A stretch of 24,184 nt of DNA from NCBI GenBank assembly GCA_016709305.1, contig JADJNA010000012.1, positions 1 to 24,184 of the forward strand, read 5' to 3'. The translations under genes and the position numbers were made by a program. The notes under the pieces are model-generated. The model saw nothing but the letters and a program-made list of their open reading frames with translations, ran no database searches and was not told the DNA's origin. Source of the stretch: Candidatus Villigracilis saccharophilus (lineage in GTDB: Bacteria; Chloroflexota; Anaerolineae; Anaerolineales; Villigracilaceae). Within the stretch, counting starts at the first letter, position 1. Each line of letters begins with the position of its first letter. Of the stretch, positions 8,470-16,062 are shown piece by piece.

Positions 8470-9390
8470 ATGGGAATGGAATCGAAATTCATTTGGATGA
8501 ACGGTGAACTGTTGCCGTACGAAAAAGCGACCATGCACGTGCTTACCCCCGCCATTCATTACGGCGCGGCTGTATTCGAAGGCATTCGCGCGTATGATAC
8601 GCCGAAGGGACCCGCAGTCTTTCGCCTGACCGATCATGCGGAACGGTTGCTCGATTCGGCGCGCGTCTTTGGCTTCCGCAATCTGCCGTGGACGACGGAA
8701 GATATTGTGAAGGCAATCAAAGATACCGTGAGGGCTAACGGATTCAAGGATTGCTATATCCGCCCGCTTTTGTATTTGGATGGCGGCGGCTGGAACTTGA
8801 ATGTGGACAACGGCAAACCCTCGCTCGCGATCGCTACATGGGAATGGGGCAACTATCTCGGCGAAGAAGCGATGGCGAAAGGCATCCGCGCCAACATTTC
8901 ATCCTTCACGCGTCATCACCCGAATGTGTTGATGACCAAAGCCAAGGTGTCTGGAAATTATGCAAACAGTTTCCTCGCCAAGACCGAGTCTGAACGGTTG
9001 GGATTCCAGGAAGCCATCATGCTTGATCCGCAGGGGTATGTGGCTGAATGCACAGGCGAGAATTTATTCATGGTGCGGCATGGCAAGATCATCACGCCAT
9101 CCACTGCGCCTGTATTGGAAGGTGTGACACGCCACTCGATCCATACGATCGCAAAAGATCTGGGCTTCCGCATTTTGGAACAGCCTATTTCACGCGACCA
9201 GCTTTACATCGCGGATGAAGTCTTTGTATGCGGAACCGCTGCTGAATGTATCGGCTTGAGCGAAATAGATTTCCGCACCATCGGCGACGGGAAGACTGGT
9301 CCCACCACAAGAAAGATCCAAAATATTTATCATGATGCCATTCGCGGAAAACTTCCTAAGTATGAATCATGGTGCGAGTACGTGGATTAA
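8470..9390 (+). CDS. ilvE: Branched-chain amino acid aminotransferase
   Basis: PLP fold-type IV transaminase for Leu, Ile and Val, the last step of the pathways encoded upstream. 306 aa. PLP lysine is K159 in TKAKVSGNY. Other signatures are HYGAAVFEGIRAY (30-42), YIRPL, and the class-IV pattern EAIMLDPQGYVAECTGENLF followed by FVCGTAAE. ATG 8470 is 8 nt from AAGGAG (8456-8461), which overlaps the leuB stop, so translation is coupled. A second ATG at 8476 is possible. Transcription of the cluster seems to end here, since the aspartokinase promoter starts 7 nt after its stop. Confidence 0.96.
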   Translation: MGMESKFIWMNGELLPYEKATMHVLTPAIHYGAAVFEGIRAYDTPKGPAVFRLTDHAERLLDSARVFGFRNLPWTTEDIVKAIKDTVRANGFKDCYIRPLLYLDGGGWNLNVDNGKPSLAIATWEWGNYLGEEAMAKGIRANISSFTRHHPNVLMTKAKVSGNYANSFLAKTESERLGFQEAIMLDPQGYVAECTGENLFMVRHGKIITPSTAPVLEGVTRHSIHTIAKDLGFRILEQPISRDQLYIADEVFVCGTAAECIGLSEIDFRTIGDGKTGPTTRKIQNIYHDAIRGKLPKYESWCEYVD

Positions 9391-9396
9391 AAAGCC

Positions 9397-9425
9397 TTGA
9401 CCAATCTACGTCCCTCGCATAGAAT
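9397..9425 (+). promoter_or_regulatory. Sigma-70-type promoter for leader peptide-lysC-asd
   Basis: -35 TTGACC (9397-9402), 17-nt spacer, -10 TAGAAT (9420-9425). Expected transcription start is at about 9431-9434, only a few bases before the leader ATG at 9436. The promoter begins 7 nt after the ilvE stop and explains why an attenuator sits directly downstream. Confidence 0.8.
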
Positions 9426-9435
9426 AGCGCCCAAT

Positions 9436-9522
9436 ATGCAAAACTTTTGTTTCGGTACTATGATGACCATGACCACTACCTCCGGTGAATTCCGTGAGGG
9501 ATTTGTGCTTGGTCAGAAGTAG
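9436..9522 (+). CDS. Thr/Met-rich leader peptide of the aspartokinase operon (attenuator)
   Basis: A 28-aa ORF. Codons 8-15 (9457-9480) read TMMTMTTT without interruption, giving five Thr and three internal Met. Both are end products of the aspartate pathway that the downstream lysC and asd feed. This is the hallmark of ribosome-mediated attenuation, as in the E. coli thr leader. No Shine-Dalgarno precedes the ATG, and the predicted transcript starts 2-6 nt upstream, so the peptide is probably translated from a leaderless mRNA. The control codons abut segment 1 of the competing hairpins (9479-9485). A ribosome paused on Thr13-Thr15 would cover that segment and favour antitermination. Function is inferred from sequence and position only. 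Confidence 0.8.
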   Translation: MQNFCFGTMMTMTTTSGEFREGFVLGQK

Positions 9523-9563
9523 CTGAACAAAGTTACTTTCAGAACACACAACGCCTCGCGGAA
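9479..9563 (+). promoter_or_regulatory. Attenuator alternative stems (1:2 anti-antiterminator, 2:3 antiterminator)
   Basis: Segment 1 CCTCCGG (9479-9485) pairs with segment 2 CCGTGAGG (9492-9499) over 7 bp with one bulged T and a 6-nt loop. Segment 2, extended to TTCCGTGAGG (9490-9499), instead pairs with CCTCGCGGAA (9554-9563) over 10 bp including one G-U. The 2:3 pairing destroys the left arm of the terminator at 9550-9575. Thus 1:2 allows termination and 2:3 prevents it, the standard layout of an amino-acid operon attenuator. Confidence 0.75.
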
Positions 9564-9583
9564 ACGTGGGGCGTTTTTGTTTA
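9550..9583 (+). terminator. Intrinsic terminator (attenuator) before lysC
   Basis: Stem AACGCCTCGCG (9550-9560) / CGTGGGGCGTT (9565-9575), 11 bp with two G-U pairs, GAAA tetraloop, followed by TTTTTGTTTA. It lies between the leader peptide stop and the lysC ribosome site, so it must be read through for lysC expression. Confidence 0.85.
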
Positions 9584-9603
9584 CCTCGTCAAAGGAGAAG
9601 ATC

Positions 9604-11028
9604 ATGCAAAAACAAACGCTTGTGATGAAATTCGGAGGAACATCTGTCGGTTCGGCGGATGCGCTCGTCAAGGCTGCTCAGATCGTGAAGGATGCGCGCG
9701 CGGAATATCCGCGGGTGGTGGTGATCACTTCCGCGATGTCGGGAGTCACCAACCTTCTGTTGGATTCCGCTGCGCTCGCTTCACAAGGAAAAGTTGATTC
9801 GCTTCCGAGCGCAGAGTCCACGCTGAGAGAGAAACACTTCGCCGCCGCAGATGCGCTGATCAAGAATGAGCACCTTCGCGAAGTAACCAAAGCAGAGATC
9901 AATGTACTGATCTTCTCGCTCGTGGATTTATGCAAAGCGATCGCGATTCTCGGGGAAGCCAGTCCGCGCGCAATGGATGCAGTGGCCTCCATCGGCGAGA
10001 GAATGTGTGTCCGATTGTTGGGTGCAGTACTCCAAGACGCGGGCATCAATGCAAAGGCAATCGAGTCGACTGAGTTCGTGGTCACCAACGCGCACTTTCA
10101 ACACGCGCACCCGGACTTCAAAGCCACGACCGAAAAGACAAGGCAATTATTGAACCCACTTATGGATGCGGGCGTTGTTCCAGTCACAACTGGCTTCATC
10201 GGTGCTACACCTGAAGGCGTGATCACGACCCTCGGGCGCGGCGGCAGTGATTATTCCGCGGCCGTCATTGGCTCCGTCCTCCCTGCGGATGATGTCTGGA
10301 TCTGGACAGATGTGGATGGCGTCATGACAACCGATCCGCGCATTGTGAAGGACGCGGTCACACTGCCTGAGATCACATATAGCGAAATTGCAGAACTGGC
10401 TTATTATGGCGCGAAAGTGTTGCACCCCAAAACGATCCGCCCCGTTGTGGACGCTGGCATTGGACTCCGCATCTGCAACACATTCAATCCAACACATCCT
10501 GGTACGCGGTTAATAGCAAATGCGCCTTCTGATTCAAAAGCCCGCAACGGTCAGGTTGTCAAAGCTGTGACCGCCATCCGCAACCAAAGGCTGGTGACGA
10601 TCGAAGGGCGTGGTATGCTGGGCGTACCTGGTGTAGCGGCGCGCGCGTTTGGCGCAGTAGCATCCACAAAGACCAGCGTGCCGCTAATTACACAGGCCTC
10701 ATCCGAACAGTCCATCTGTTTTGCAGTGCCATCCGAATCCGCCGCATCCGTGCTCAATGCTTTGCAGGCTGTCTTTGCCAGTGAGATCGAAGATGAAGAT
10801 ATTGACCGCGTCTGGATGACGGAAGATGTTTCGATCATCACTGTCGTTGGCGTGGGAATGCGTCACACGCCCGGTGTTGCTGGACAGGTCTTTACTCAGC
10901 TCGGCAATAACAAAGCCAATGTCCTGGCCATCGCGCAGGGTTCATCGGAAGTATCCATCAGCATGGTCGTCGCCGCTACAGATACTGAGCTGGCGGTACG
11001 GTCATTGCATGAGTTGATCGTGAAATAA
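9604..11028 (+). CDS. lysC: Aspartokinase (monofunctional)
   Basis: Phosphorylates L-aspartate, the entry to Lys, Thr, Met and Ile synthesis. ATG 9604 follows AAAGGAG (9591-9597). The 474-aa product has the kinase domain with KFGGTSVGSADAL at residues 8-20, TTLGRGGSDYSAA and WTDVDGVMTTDPR. Two C-terminal ACT-type regulatory repeats follow (from VTIEGRGMLGVPGVAARAF and from ITVVGVGMRHTPGVAGQVF). Length and the RGMLGVPG form resemble the long, end-product-inhibited monofunctional class (LysC/ThrA kinase part). The upstream Thr/Met attenuator suggests the enzyme mainly serves Thr and Met, which fits lysine being made by a separate aminoadipate route in this genome. Lys versus Thr feedback specificity cannot be read from the sequence, so thrA-like naming is also defensible. 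Confidence 0.93.
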   Translation: MQKQTLVMKFGGTSVGSADALVKAAQIVKDARAEYPRVVVITSAMSGVTNLLLDSAALASQGKVDSLPSAESTLREKHFAAADALIKNEHLREVTKAEINVLIFSLVDLCKAIAILGEASPRAMDAVASIGERMCVRLLGAVLQDAGINAKAIESTEFVVTNAHFQHAHPDFKATTEKTRQLLNPLMDAGVVPVTTGFIGATPEGVITTLGRGGSDYSAAVIGSVLPADDVWIWTDVDGVMTTDPRIVKDAVTLPEITYSEIAELAYYGAKVLHPKTIRPVVDAGIGLRICNTFNPTHPGTRLIANAPSDSKARNGQVVKAVTAIRNQRLVTIEGRGMLGVPGVAARAFGAVASTKTSVPLITQASSEQSICFAVPSESAASVLNALQAVFASEIEDEDIDRVWMTEDVSIITVVGVGMRHTPGVAGQVFTQLGNNKANVLAIAQGSSEVSISMVVAATDTELAVRSLHELIVK

Positions 11029-11031
11029 CCC

Positions 11032-11060
11032 GTAGGGGCGAAGCAATGCTCCGCCCCTAC
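11032..11060. repeat. Palindromic repeat 'GTAGGGGCG' between lysC and asd
   Basis: Arms GTAGGGGCG (11032-11040) and CGCCCCTAC (11052-11060) are perfect complements with an 11-nt loop AAGCAATGCTC. No T-run follows and the asd ribosome site comes 20 nt later, so it is not a strong terminator. The GGGGCGAAGCA word is of a type that recurs as an intergenic repeat in many genomes. It may tune the lysC/asd ratio. Confidence 0.7.
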
Positions 11061-11091
11061 CAACGAAATCCATAATTTAAGGAGAAATATT

Positions 11092-12146
11092 ATGTCTCAA
11101 ATCCCCGTAGCAATTCTCGGCGCGACAGGCTCTGTCGGCCAGCGTTTTATTTCGTTGTTAGATAATCATCCCTGGTTCAAAGTGGTTGCATTGGCAGCAT
11201 CTGACCGTTCCGTTGGGCAGCCGTATTCCAAAGCCGCGCGCTGGGTGTTGGATGACCCAATGCCTGCATATGCGCGGGATATGATCGTTGTCCCTGCATC
11301 CACAGATGCCGTGCAGGCGAAGATCGTCTTTTCAGCTTTACACACGGAAATCGCGAATGAGCTCGAACCTGCCTTCGCAAAAGCAGGCGCGGCGGTCTGT
11401 TCGAACGCATCTTCTTATCGGCGCGGAGAGGATGTGCCGTTGCTATTACCCGAGATCAACGCGGAGCATATTCAACTGGTGAAGCACAGCGCAAGAATCA
11501 CGGTTGGAGCGGATGCATTGTCACGAACCCCAACTGCACAAGCACAGGACTCACGATCGCACTCAAAGCATTGGATGAGGCCTTCGGCGTGAAGAAAGTA
11601 TTCATGGTCTCCTTGCAGGCGCTTTCGGGCGCGGGCTACCCTGGCGTGCCATCGCTCGACATCATGGACAATGTCATCCCCAACGTGGGCAATGGCGGCG
11701 AAGAAGAAAAAGTGGAATGGGAGCCGCGCAAGATGTTGGGCAAATTCAACGAAAGCAAAATTGATATGGCAGACATCCAATTCAGCGCGCATACCAATCG
11801 CGTGGCAGTGATCGATGGTCACACCGTCTGTGCAAGTGTGGCTTTGGACAAGTCCGTTGAACCTGAAGTTGCGATTCAGGCCTTGCGCGATTACGCTGCA
11901 AAACCGTCAGCGCAGAATCTGCCTTCGACGCCCAAACCAGTGATCGAGGTTAAGGATGAGGCGGACCGTCCCCAGCCAAGACTCGACCGATTAACAGGTA
12001 AAGGCATGACGACAGTAGTCGGCCGCGTGAGGCGTGATCCAATCCTCGATCTTAAATTTGTTGTGCTTTCGCATAACACGATCCGCGGCGCAGCAGGCGC
12101 ATCCATATACAATGCAGAGTTGCTTGTGAACGAAAATCTTTTATAA
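11092..12146 (+). CDS. asd: Aspartate-semialdehyde dehydrogenase, archaeal-type (one frameshift)
   Basis: Reduces aspartyl phosphate to aspartate semialdehyde, directly after LysC in the pathway. ATG 11092 follows TAAGGAG at 7-nt spacing. The N-terminal Rossmann motif is VAILGATGSVGQRF. The frame breaks near 11485-11487. Adding one base there (CAC AGC becoming CAC CAG) restores KNHGWSGCIVTNPNCTSTG with the catalytic Cys. The protein then continues in frame to LQALSGAGYPGVPSLDIMDNVIP and a C-terminal TTVVGRVRRDP. Corrected length is 351 aa, matching the archaeal/fungal-like Asd family and not the classic E. coli form. It forms a two-gene operon with lysC. Confidence 0.9.
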
Positions 12147-12174
12147 TCAATTCAGACTAAAATTGTCCAAACCC

Positions 12175-12204
12175 TTGACACAATCATCATTGCCATGATA
12201 TAAA
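12175..12204 (+). promoter_or_regulatory. Promoter of the riboswitch-metY-metA transcript
   Basis: -35 TTGACA (12175-12180), 18-nt spacer, -10 TATAAA (12199-12204). Expected start is near 12211, 13 nt before the riboswitch P1 stem. It lies 28 nt after the asd stop codon. Confidence 0.75.
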
Positions 12205-12223
12205 CCGCGAAATTAAATATTCG

Positions 12224-12350
12224 CTCTTATCCAGAGAGGCTGAGGGACCGACCCTTTGAAGCTTCGGCAACCAAACCATTTTATGAGTTATGGTGCCAAA
12301 TTCGGCAAATAGGAATGGCGTTAGTCATTCGTATCTGGAAGATGAGAGGA
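12224..12350 (+). ncRNA. SAM-I riboswitch (S box)
   Basis: Core elements are in the expected order. The P1 5' strand CTCTTATC (12224-12231) is followed by CAGAGAGGCTGAGGGACCGACCC. TTTGAAGCTTCGGCAACC, then GGTGCCAAATTC, and the P1 3' strand GATGAGAG (12341-12348) complete it. It binds S-adenosylmethionine and sits directly upstream of the methionine genes metY-metA. The 3' P1 strand (GAGAGG) can alternatively pair with CCTCTT of the terminator left arm at 12366-12371. That is the usual switch: SAM bound gives P1 plus terminator, SAM absent gives antiterminator. Confidence 0.95.
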
Positions 12351-12351
12351 C

Positions 12352-12400
12352 GGTATAGACGTATACCTCTTCTTGTACTTTCAGAAGAGGTTATTTTTTT
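12352..12400 (+). terminator. SAM riboswitch expression platform: hairpin and intrinsic terminator
   Basis: Stem CCTCTTCT (12366-12373) / AGAAGAGG (12383-12390) is followed by TTATTTTTTT (12391-12400). A small perfect hairpin GGTATA-GACG-TATACC (12352-12367) lies between riboswitch and terminator and overlaps the first two bases of the terminator stem, so it may take part in the switch. About 70 nt of 5' leader remain before metY. Confidence 0.85.
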
Positions 12401-12468
12401 CCCTAACGGGGATAATAATAACTCTTCTGAAGGGCGGGTAAACATTATTCAAGAGGAGAAAACTTAAT

Positions 12469-13761
12469 ATGTCCACAATCAAAGATCGCAAGTTAGGTTT
12501 CGCCACCCGCCAGTTACACGCGGGCTATTCACCAGATGCCACCACTGGCAGCCGCGCCGTGCCGTTGTATCAAACAACGAGCTATCAGTTCAAGAACACT
12601 GAACACGCCGCGAATTTGTTCGCACTCAAAGAGCTGGGAAATATTTACACCCGCTTGATGAACCCGACCACCGATGTGCTTGAACAGCGCATTGCTGCAC
12701 TCGAAGGCGGTGTTGCCGCTCTGGCTGCAAGTTCTGGGCATGCCGCGCAGGCCCAGGCAATTTTCACATTGTGCAGTGCAGGCGATCACATCGTCTCGTC
12801 TTCCCGTTTGTATGGCGGCACGTACAATCAGTTCGCTTACACGCTGCCCAAGCTGGGGATCAATGTCACCTTTGTTGACCCAAGCGACCCGAAGAATTTT
12901 GAAGCGGCCATTCAGCCGAACACGAAAATTATTTATGGTGAGACTCTCGGCAACCCCGATATCTCCGTCTTCCCGTTTGAAGAAGTATCCGAGATCGCGA
13001 ACAAGCACAAACTGATCCTGTTCATCGATAACACCTTTGCTACGCCATATCTTTTCCGCCCGTTTGAATGGGGTGCACACGTGATCACCCACTCGACCAC
13101 CAAGTTCATCACAGGCAACGGCACATCCATTGGCGGCATCATCGTGGATGGCGGCAACTACGATTGGAGCAATGGCAAGTTCGAGAACTTCAACACGCCC
13201 GATCCTTCGTATCACGGCCTCGTGTATTCCTCCATCGCAGCCGCGGGACTTCCTCCGTTTGCGATCAAAGCGCGTGTACAAGTTCTGCGCGACCTCGGGG
13301 CCTGCCAATCTCCCTTCAATGCATGGCAGACCCTGCTCGGACTCGAAACCCTCAACCTGCGCATTGACCGTCACGTACAGAACGCGCAAGCCGTTGCCGA
13401 ATATCTTGAGGCTCATCCCAAAATTAGCTGGGTCAAATACCCCGGCCTCAAGAGCCACCCCGATTACGCTCGCGCCAAGAAGTATCTTCCCAAGGGCGCA
13501 GGCGCGATCCTTGGCTTCGGTATCAAGGGCGGCGCGGAAGCTGGCAGAAAGTTCATCGAAAGCCTGCAACTGTTCAGCCACCTTGCCAACGTCGGTGATG
13601 CTCGCAGCCTTGCCATTCACCCTGCCACCACGACGCACAGCCAGCTCAGCGAAGAACAGCAGGTCTCCGCTGGCGTCAGCCCCGATTTCATCCGCTTGAG
13701 CATTGGTCTCGAAGACTTCGAAGACATCAAGTGGGATCTGGAGCAGGCGCTTAACGCGTAA
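12469..13761 (+). CDS. metY: O-acetylhomoserine sulfhydrylase (aminocarboxypropyltransferase)
   Basis: PLP enzyme making homocysteine (or methionine with methanethiol) from O-acetylhomoserine and sulfide. 430 aa, typical for MetY and longer than MetB/MetC. Motifs: TRQLHAGYSPD (13-23), YTRLMNPTTDVLEQRIAALEGG (60-81) for the Cys/Met-metabolism PLP family, ASSGHAAQ, DNTFATPYLFRP (188-199), and the Schiff-base K212 in THSTTKFITGNGTSIGG. AAGAGGAG upstream gives a good ribosome site. It is under the SAM-I riboswitch and followed 73 nt later by the acetyltransferase MetA, which makes its substrate. The gene is intact. Confidence 0.96.
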   Translation: MSTIKDRKLGFATRQLHAGYSPDATTGSRAVPLYQTTSYQFKNTEHAANLFALKELGNIYTRLMNPTTDVLEQRIAALEGGVAALAASSGHAAQAQAIFTLCSAGDHIVSSSRLYGGTYNQFAYTLPKLGINVTFVDPSDPKNFEAAIQPNTKIIYGETLGNPDISVFPFEEVSEIANKHKLILFIDNTFATPYLFRPFEWGAHVITHSTTKFITGNGTSIGGIIVDGGNYDWSNGKFENFNTPDPSYHGLVYSSIAAAGLPPFAIKARVQVLRDLGACQSPFNAWQTLLGLETLNLRIDRHVQNAQAVAEYLEAHPKISWVKYPGLKSHPDYARAKKYLPKGAGAILGFGIKGGAEAGRKFIESLQLFSHLANVGDARSLAIHPATTTHSQLSEEQQVSAGVSPDFIRLSIGLEDFEDIKWDLEQALNA

Positions 13762-13771
13762 ATGCAGAAGT

Positions 13772-13816
13772 TAGAATGCAGAATGCAGGAATAAAAATTC
13801 TGCATTCTGCATTCTA
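13772..13816. repeat. Inverted repeat 'GAATGCAGAATGCAG' between metY and metA
   Basis: Left arm TAGAATGCAGAATGCAGGAAT (13772-13792) and right arm ATTCTGCATTCTGCATTCTA (13797-13816) form a long stem, one base bulged, with an AAAA loop. Each arm is itself a tandem of GAATGCA. It fills the metY-metA spacer. No T-run follows. It is likely a spacer palindrome affecting mRNA stability or simply a repeat. Confidence 0.7.
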
Positions 13817-13834
13817 CATTCATCATTCAAACCC

Positions 13835-14755
13835 ATGCCCGTAAAAATTCCTTCCACCCTTCCCGCCCGAACCACTCTTGAAAAAGAGAATATCTTCATC
13901 ATGGATGAAGATCGTGCCGCGCATCAGGACATCCGTGCCCTGCGTGTGGCGATCTTAAATCTCATGCCGACCAAGATCGCGACCGAAACGCAGATATTGC
14001 GATTGCTTTCCAACTCTGCGCTGCAAGTAGAAATCACATTGATCCATACCGCGACTCATGAATCCAAGAACACGGATGCCGATCATTTGCTGGAGCATTA
14101 TGTCACATTCGATGAGATCAAAAATGAAAAGTTTGACGGTCTCATTATTACCGGTGCGCCCATCGAGCAAATGCCTTTTGAAGAAGTGGATTATTGGAAT
14201 GAACTGACCCAGATCCTGGATTGGGCAGAGACAAATGTTGAATCAAATTTCTATATATGCTGGGGAGCGCAAGCCGCGCTGTATCACAAATATGGCATCC
14301 CCAAATATGACCTGCCCCACAAGATGTTCGGCGTCTATGAGCATCGCATCCTTTCCTCGACCGAGAACCTGCTGCGCGGATTCGATGACATTTTCCTCGC
14401 CCCGCACTCCCGCCACACTGAGATCCGCCGCGAAGATATTGAGAAAATAAACCAATTACAGATCCTCGCTGAATCGAACGAAGCGGGTGTTTACATTGTC
14501 GGCACAAAAGACGGACGTCATCTCTTCATCACAGGACATTCTGAATATGATCCACTCACGCTCAAAGCCGAATACGACCGTGATATAAACAAGGGACTTC
14601 CCATTCACGTCCCACAAAATTATTATCCCAAAAATGATCCCACCCAGCCGCCCAATGTCCGTTGGCGCGGGCACGCAAATCTACTCTATTCAAACTGGTT
14701 GAATTATTATGTATACCAAACCACGCCTTATGACCCGAATGAAATTCCAAAATAG
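13835..14755 (+). CDS. metA: Homoserine O-acetyltransferase, MetA fold
   Basis: Acylates homoserine for methionine synthesis. 306 aa. Key residues fall at the standard MetA numbering: nucleophile C142 (YICWGAQAALYHKYGI), H235 and E237 (ITGHSEYDPLTL). Residue 111 is Glu (TGAPIEQMPFEEVDYW). From work on MetA specificity, Glu at this position marks acetyl-CoA users and Gly marks succinyl-CoA users. The enzyme should therefore make O-acetylhomoserine, the substrate of the adjacent MetY. Alternative symbol metAA. No good Shine-Dalgarno precedes ATG 13835, so expression may rely on read-through and hairpin unfolding from metY. Confidence 0.94.
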   Translation: MPVKIPSTLPARTTLEKENIFIMDEDRAAHQDIRALRVAILNLMPTKIATETQILRLLSNSALQVEITLIHTATHESKNTDADHLLEHYVTFDEIKNEKFDGLIITGAPIEQMPFEEVDYWNELTQILDWAETNVESNFYICWGAQAALYHKYGIPKYDLPHKMFGVYEHRILSSTENLLRGFDDIFLAPHSRHTEIRREDIEKINQLQILAESNEAGVYIVGTKDGRHLFITGHSEYDPLTLKAEYDRDINKGLPIHVPQNYYPKNDPTQPPNVRWRGHANLLYSNWLNYYVYQTTPYDPNEIPK

Positions 14756-14836
14756 AAATCCCATATAAGGAAGCATAATCAACAAGAGTCTTTTAGTTAC
14801 ATTTTTATTCAATTTTCGTTCTGACTTGACTTTTAA

Positions 14837-14873
14837 AAGATACAGGTCGCGGTTTAAGCGCGACCTGTATCTT
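14837..14873. terminator. Bidirectional terminator between metA and the ABC exporter
   Basis: A perfect 15-bp stem: AAGATACAGGTCGCG (14837-14851) / CGCGACCTGTATCTT (14859-14873), loop GTTTAAG. Reading the minus strand, TTTTAAAAG follows the stem, so it best fits termination of the minus-strand exporter operon. It also lies in the convergent gap after metA. Confidence 0.8.
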
Positions 14874-14886
14874 AATGATAAAGGTG

Positions 14887-16062
14887 TTATTTTCCAGTAA
14901 TGATTCGTTCACCTTCGTAAAGTTTGATCGCAACATAAGTAACGGCTGCCGAAAGAACAATGGTCAGTACAGCCGACACAAGGATGTTCACGCCAGAGAT
15001 GGGCTCAGAACGCAGGAACTGATTGATCAAAATCTGCTGACCAAACGTCGGAATGAGCATCGTCCAAAGTTCAGGTTTGACCGGTAAAAACGCCAGCGCC
15101 AAACCCGGCAGGGAGGGAATCAAACCGATGAACGGCAGGTATGTCCCGGCTTCCTTGGTGGTTTTTGCAAAAGAGGCGATCAAAGTCTGGATGGCGCACG
15201 CAAGGAAAACAATCGGCAGGCAGATCAGAAATACAGCTAGTAGCGTACTAATATCAAAACCAATTTGAACGCCAAGCAATTCCTCCATGGGCAAAATGCG
15301 GAATATGGTGGCAAACCCGACAAGTGTAATGATCAGGTTGAATGTGGCGAACGGCATGGCGGAAAGCATCTTGCCAACGGCGATCCAACCGCGCGGTAAT
15401 GGATTGATCAACAACGGTTCCAGAGAGCCGCGTTCCCGCTCCCCTGCTGTGGCGTCGGTAATGACCGGCGATGCGCCATTGAAGATCGCAAAGATGATAA
15501 AGTATGGCAGCATGGAAAGAAAGATCAACGCCTGACTTTGCGGCGTGGCTGTGTCCACTTCCTCAACCTGCACCGCGCGCATTACCTCGGGGCTCACGCC
15601 GCGCAAACTCAAACGAAGTAATCCGATGTAATCACCATATCCTTCGAGCAGGTTCTGTGCGCGATTAATATCCACCATTGCGGACTGGCGTGTACTGTCA
15701 AAGACAAGCTGAACTTTGGCTGTTTCACCTGCAGAAAAATCCTCGCTGTAATTTTCGGGAATGATCAATGCCACGTTGATATCACCGGCAATCACCGCAG
15801 CCTCAGGGTCAGCAGGAGCGGTCTCAAAAACAACATCCTGTTGTTCCAGAAAAGCGATCAGATTGGGAGCATTCTCCGCACCCAATACCGGCAGGATCAA
15901 TGATTCACCCACTTTTTCGCGAATGGAATTTCCAAGCAGCATGATCATTCCGCCGAGAAGCAGGGGGCCAAAGAGTGCCCAAAATACACCCGTCACCCAG
16001 CTGCGATAATCACGCAGGTTGTCGAGCATTTCTTTTTGAAAAATAACCAAAATCTTTTTCAT
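14887..16062 (-). CDS. ABC-2-type transporter permease, NatB-like
   Basis: Membrane subunit of an ABC exporter. 391 aa. The layout is the ABC-2/NatB one: one N-terminal membrane segment (about 22-45, WVTGVFWALFGPLLLGGMIML), then a large extracytoplasmic domain (about 46-185). Several membrane segments follow (for example LPYFIIFAIFNGA, MPFATFNLIITLVGFATIF, LLAVFLICLPIVFLACAIQ, and a C-terminal one near 365-380). The conserved ERERGSLEPLLINPLPR follows the second segment. Its ATG shares one base with the ATPase stop (TAATG), so the two are translationally coupled. NatB of Bacillus exports sodium, but this family is too broad to fix a substrate. Confidence 0.88.
   Translation of the reverse strand: MKKILVIFQKEMLDNLRDYRSWVTGVFWALFGPLLLGGMIMLLGNSIREKVGESLILPVLGAENAPNLIAFLEQQDVVFETAPADPEAAVIAGDINVALIIPENYSEDFSAGETAKVQLVFDSTRQSAMVDINRAQNLLEGYGDYIGLLRLSLRGVSPEVMRAVQVEEVDTATPQSQALIFLSMLPYFIIFAIFNGASPVITDATAGERERGSLEPLLINPLPRGWIAVGKMLSAMPFATFNLIITLVGFATIFRILPMEELLGVQIGFDISTLLAVFLICLPIVFLACAIQTLIASFAKTTKEAGTYLPFIGLIPSLPGLALAFLPVKPELWTMLIPTFGQQILINQFLRSEPISGVNILVSAVLTIVLSAAVTYVAIKLYEGERIITGK

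Noticed and set aside
11032..11060. Intrinsic terminator between lysC and asd
   Set aside because: The stem is strong but no U-tract follows, and asd should be co-expressed. It is recorded as a repeat.
12529..13638. 369-aa open frame antisense to metY
   Set aside because: It mirrors metY codons, has no ribosome site or recognisable domain, and metY is a clear intact gene. It is a shadow frame from GC-biased third positions.
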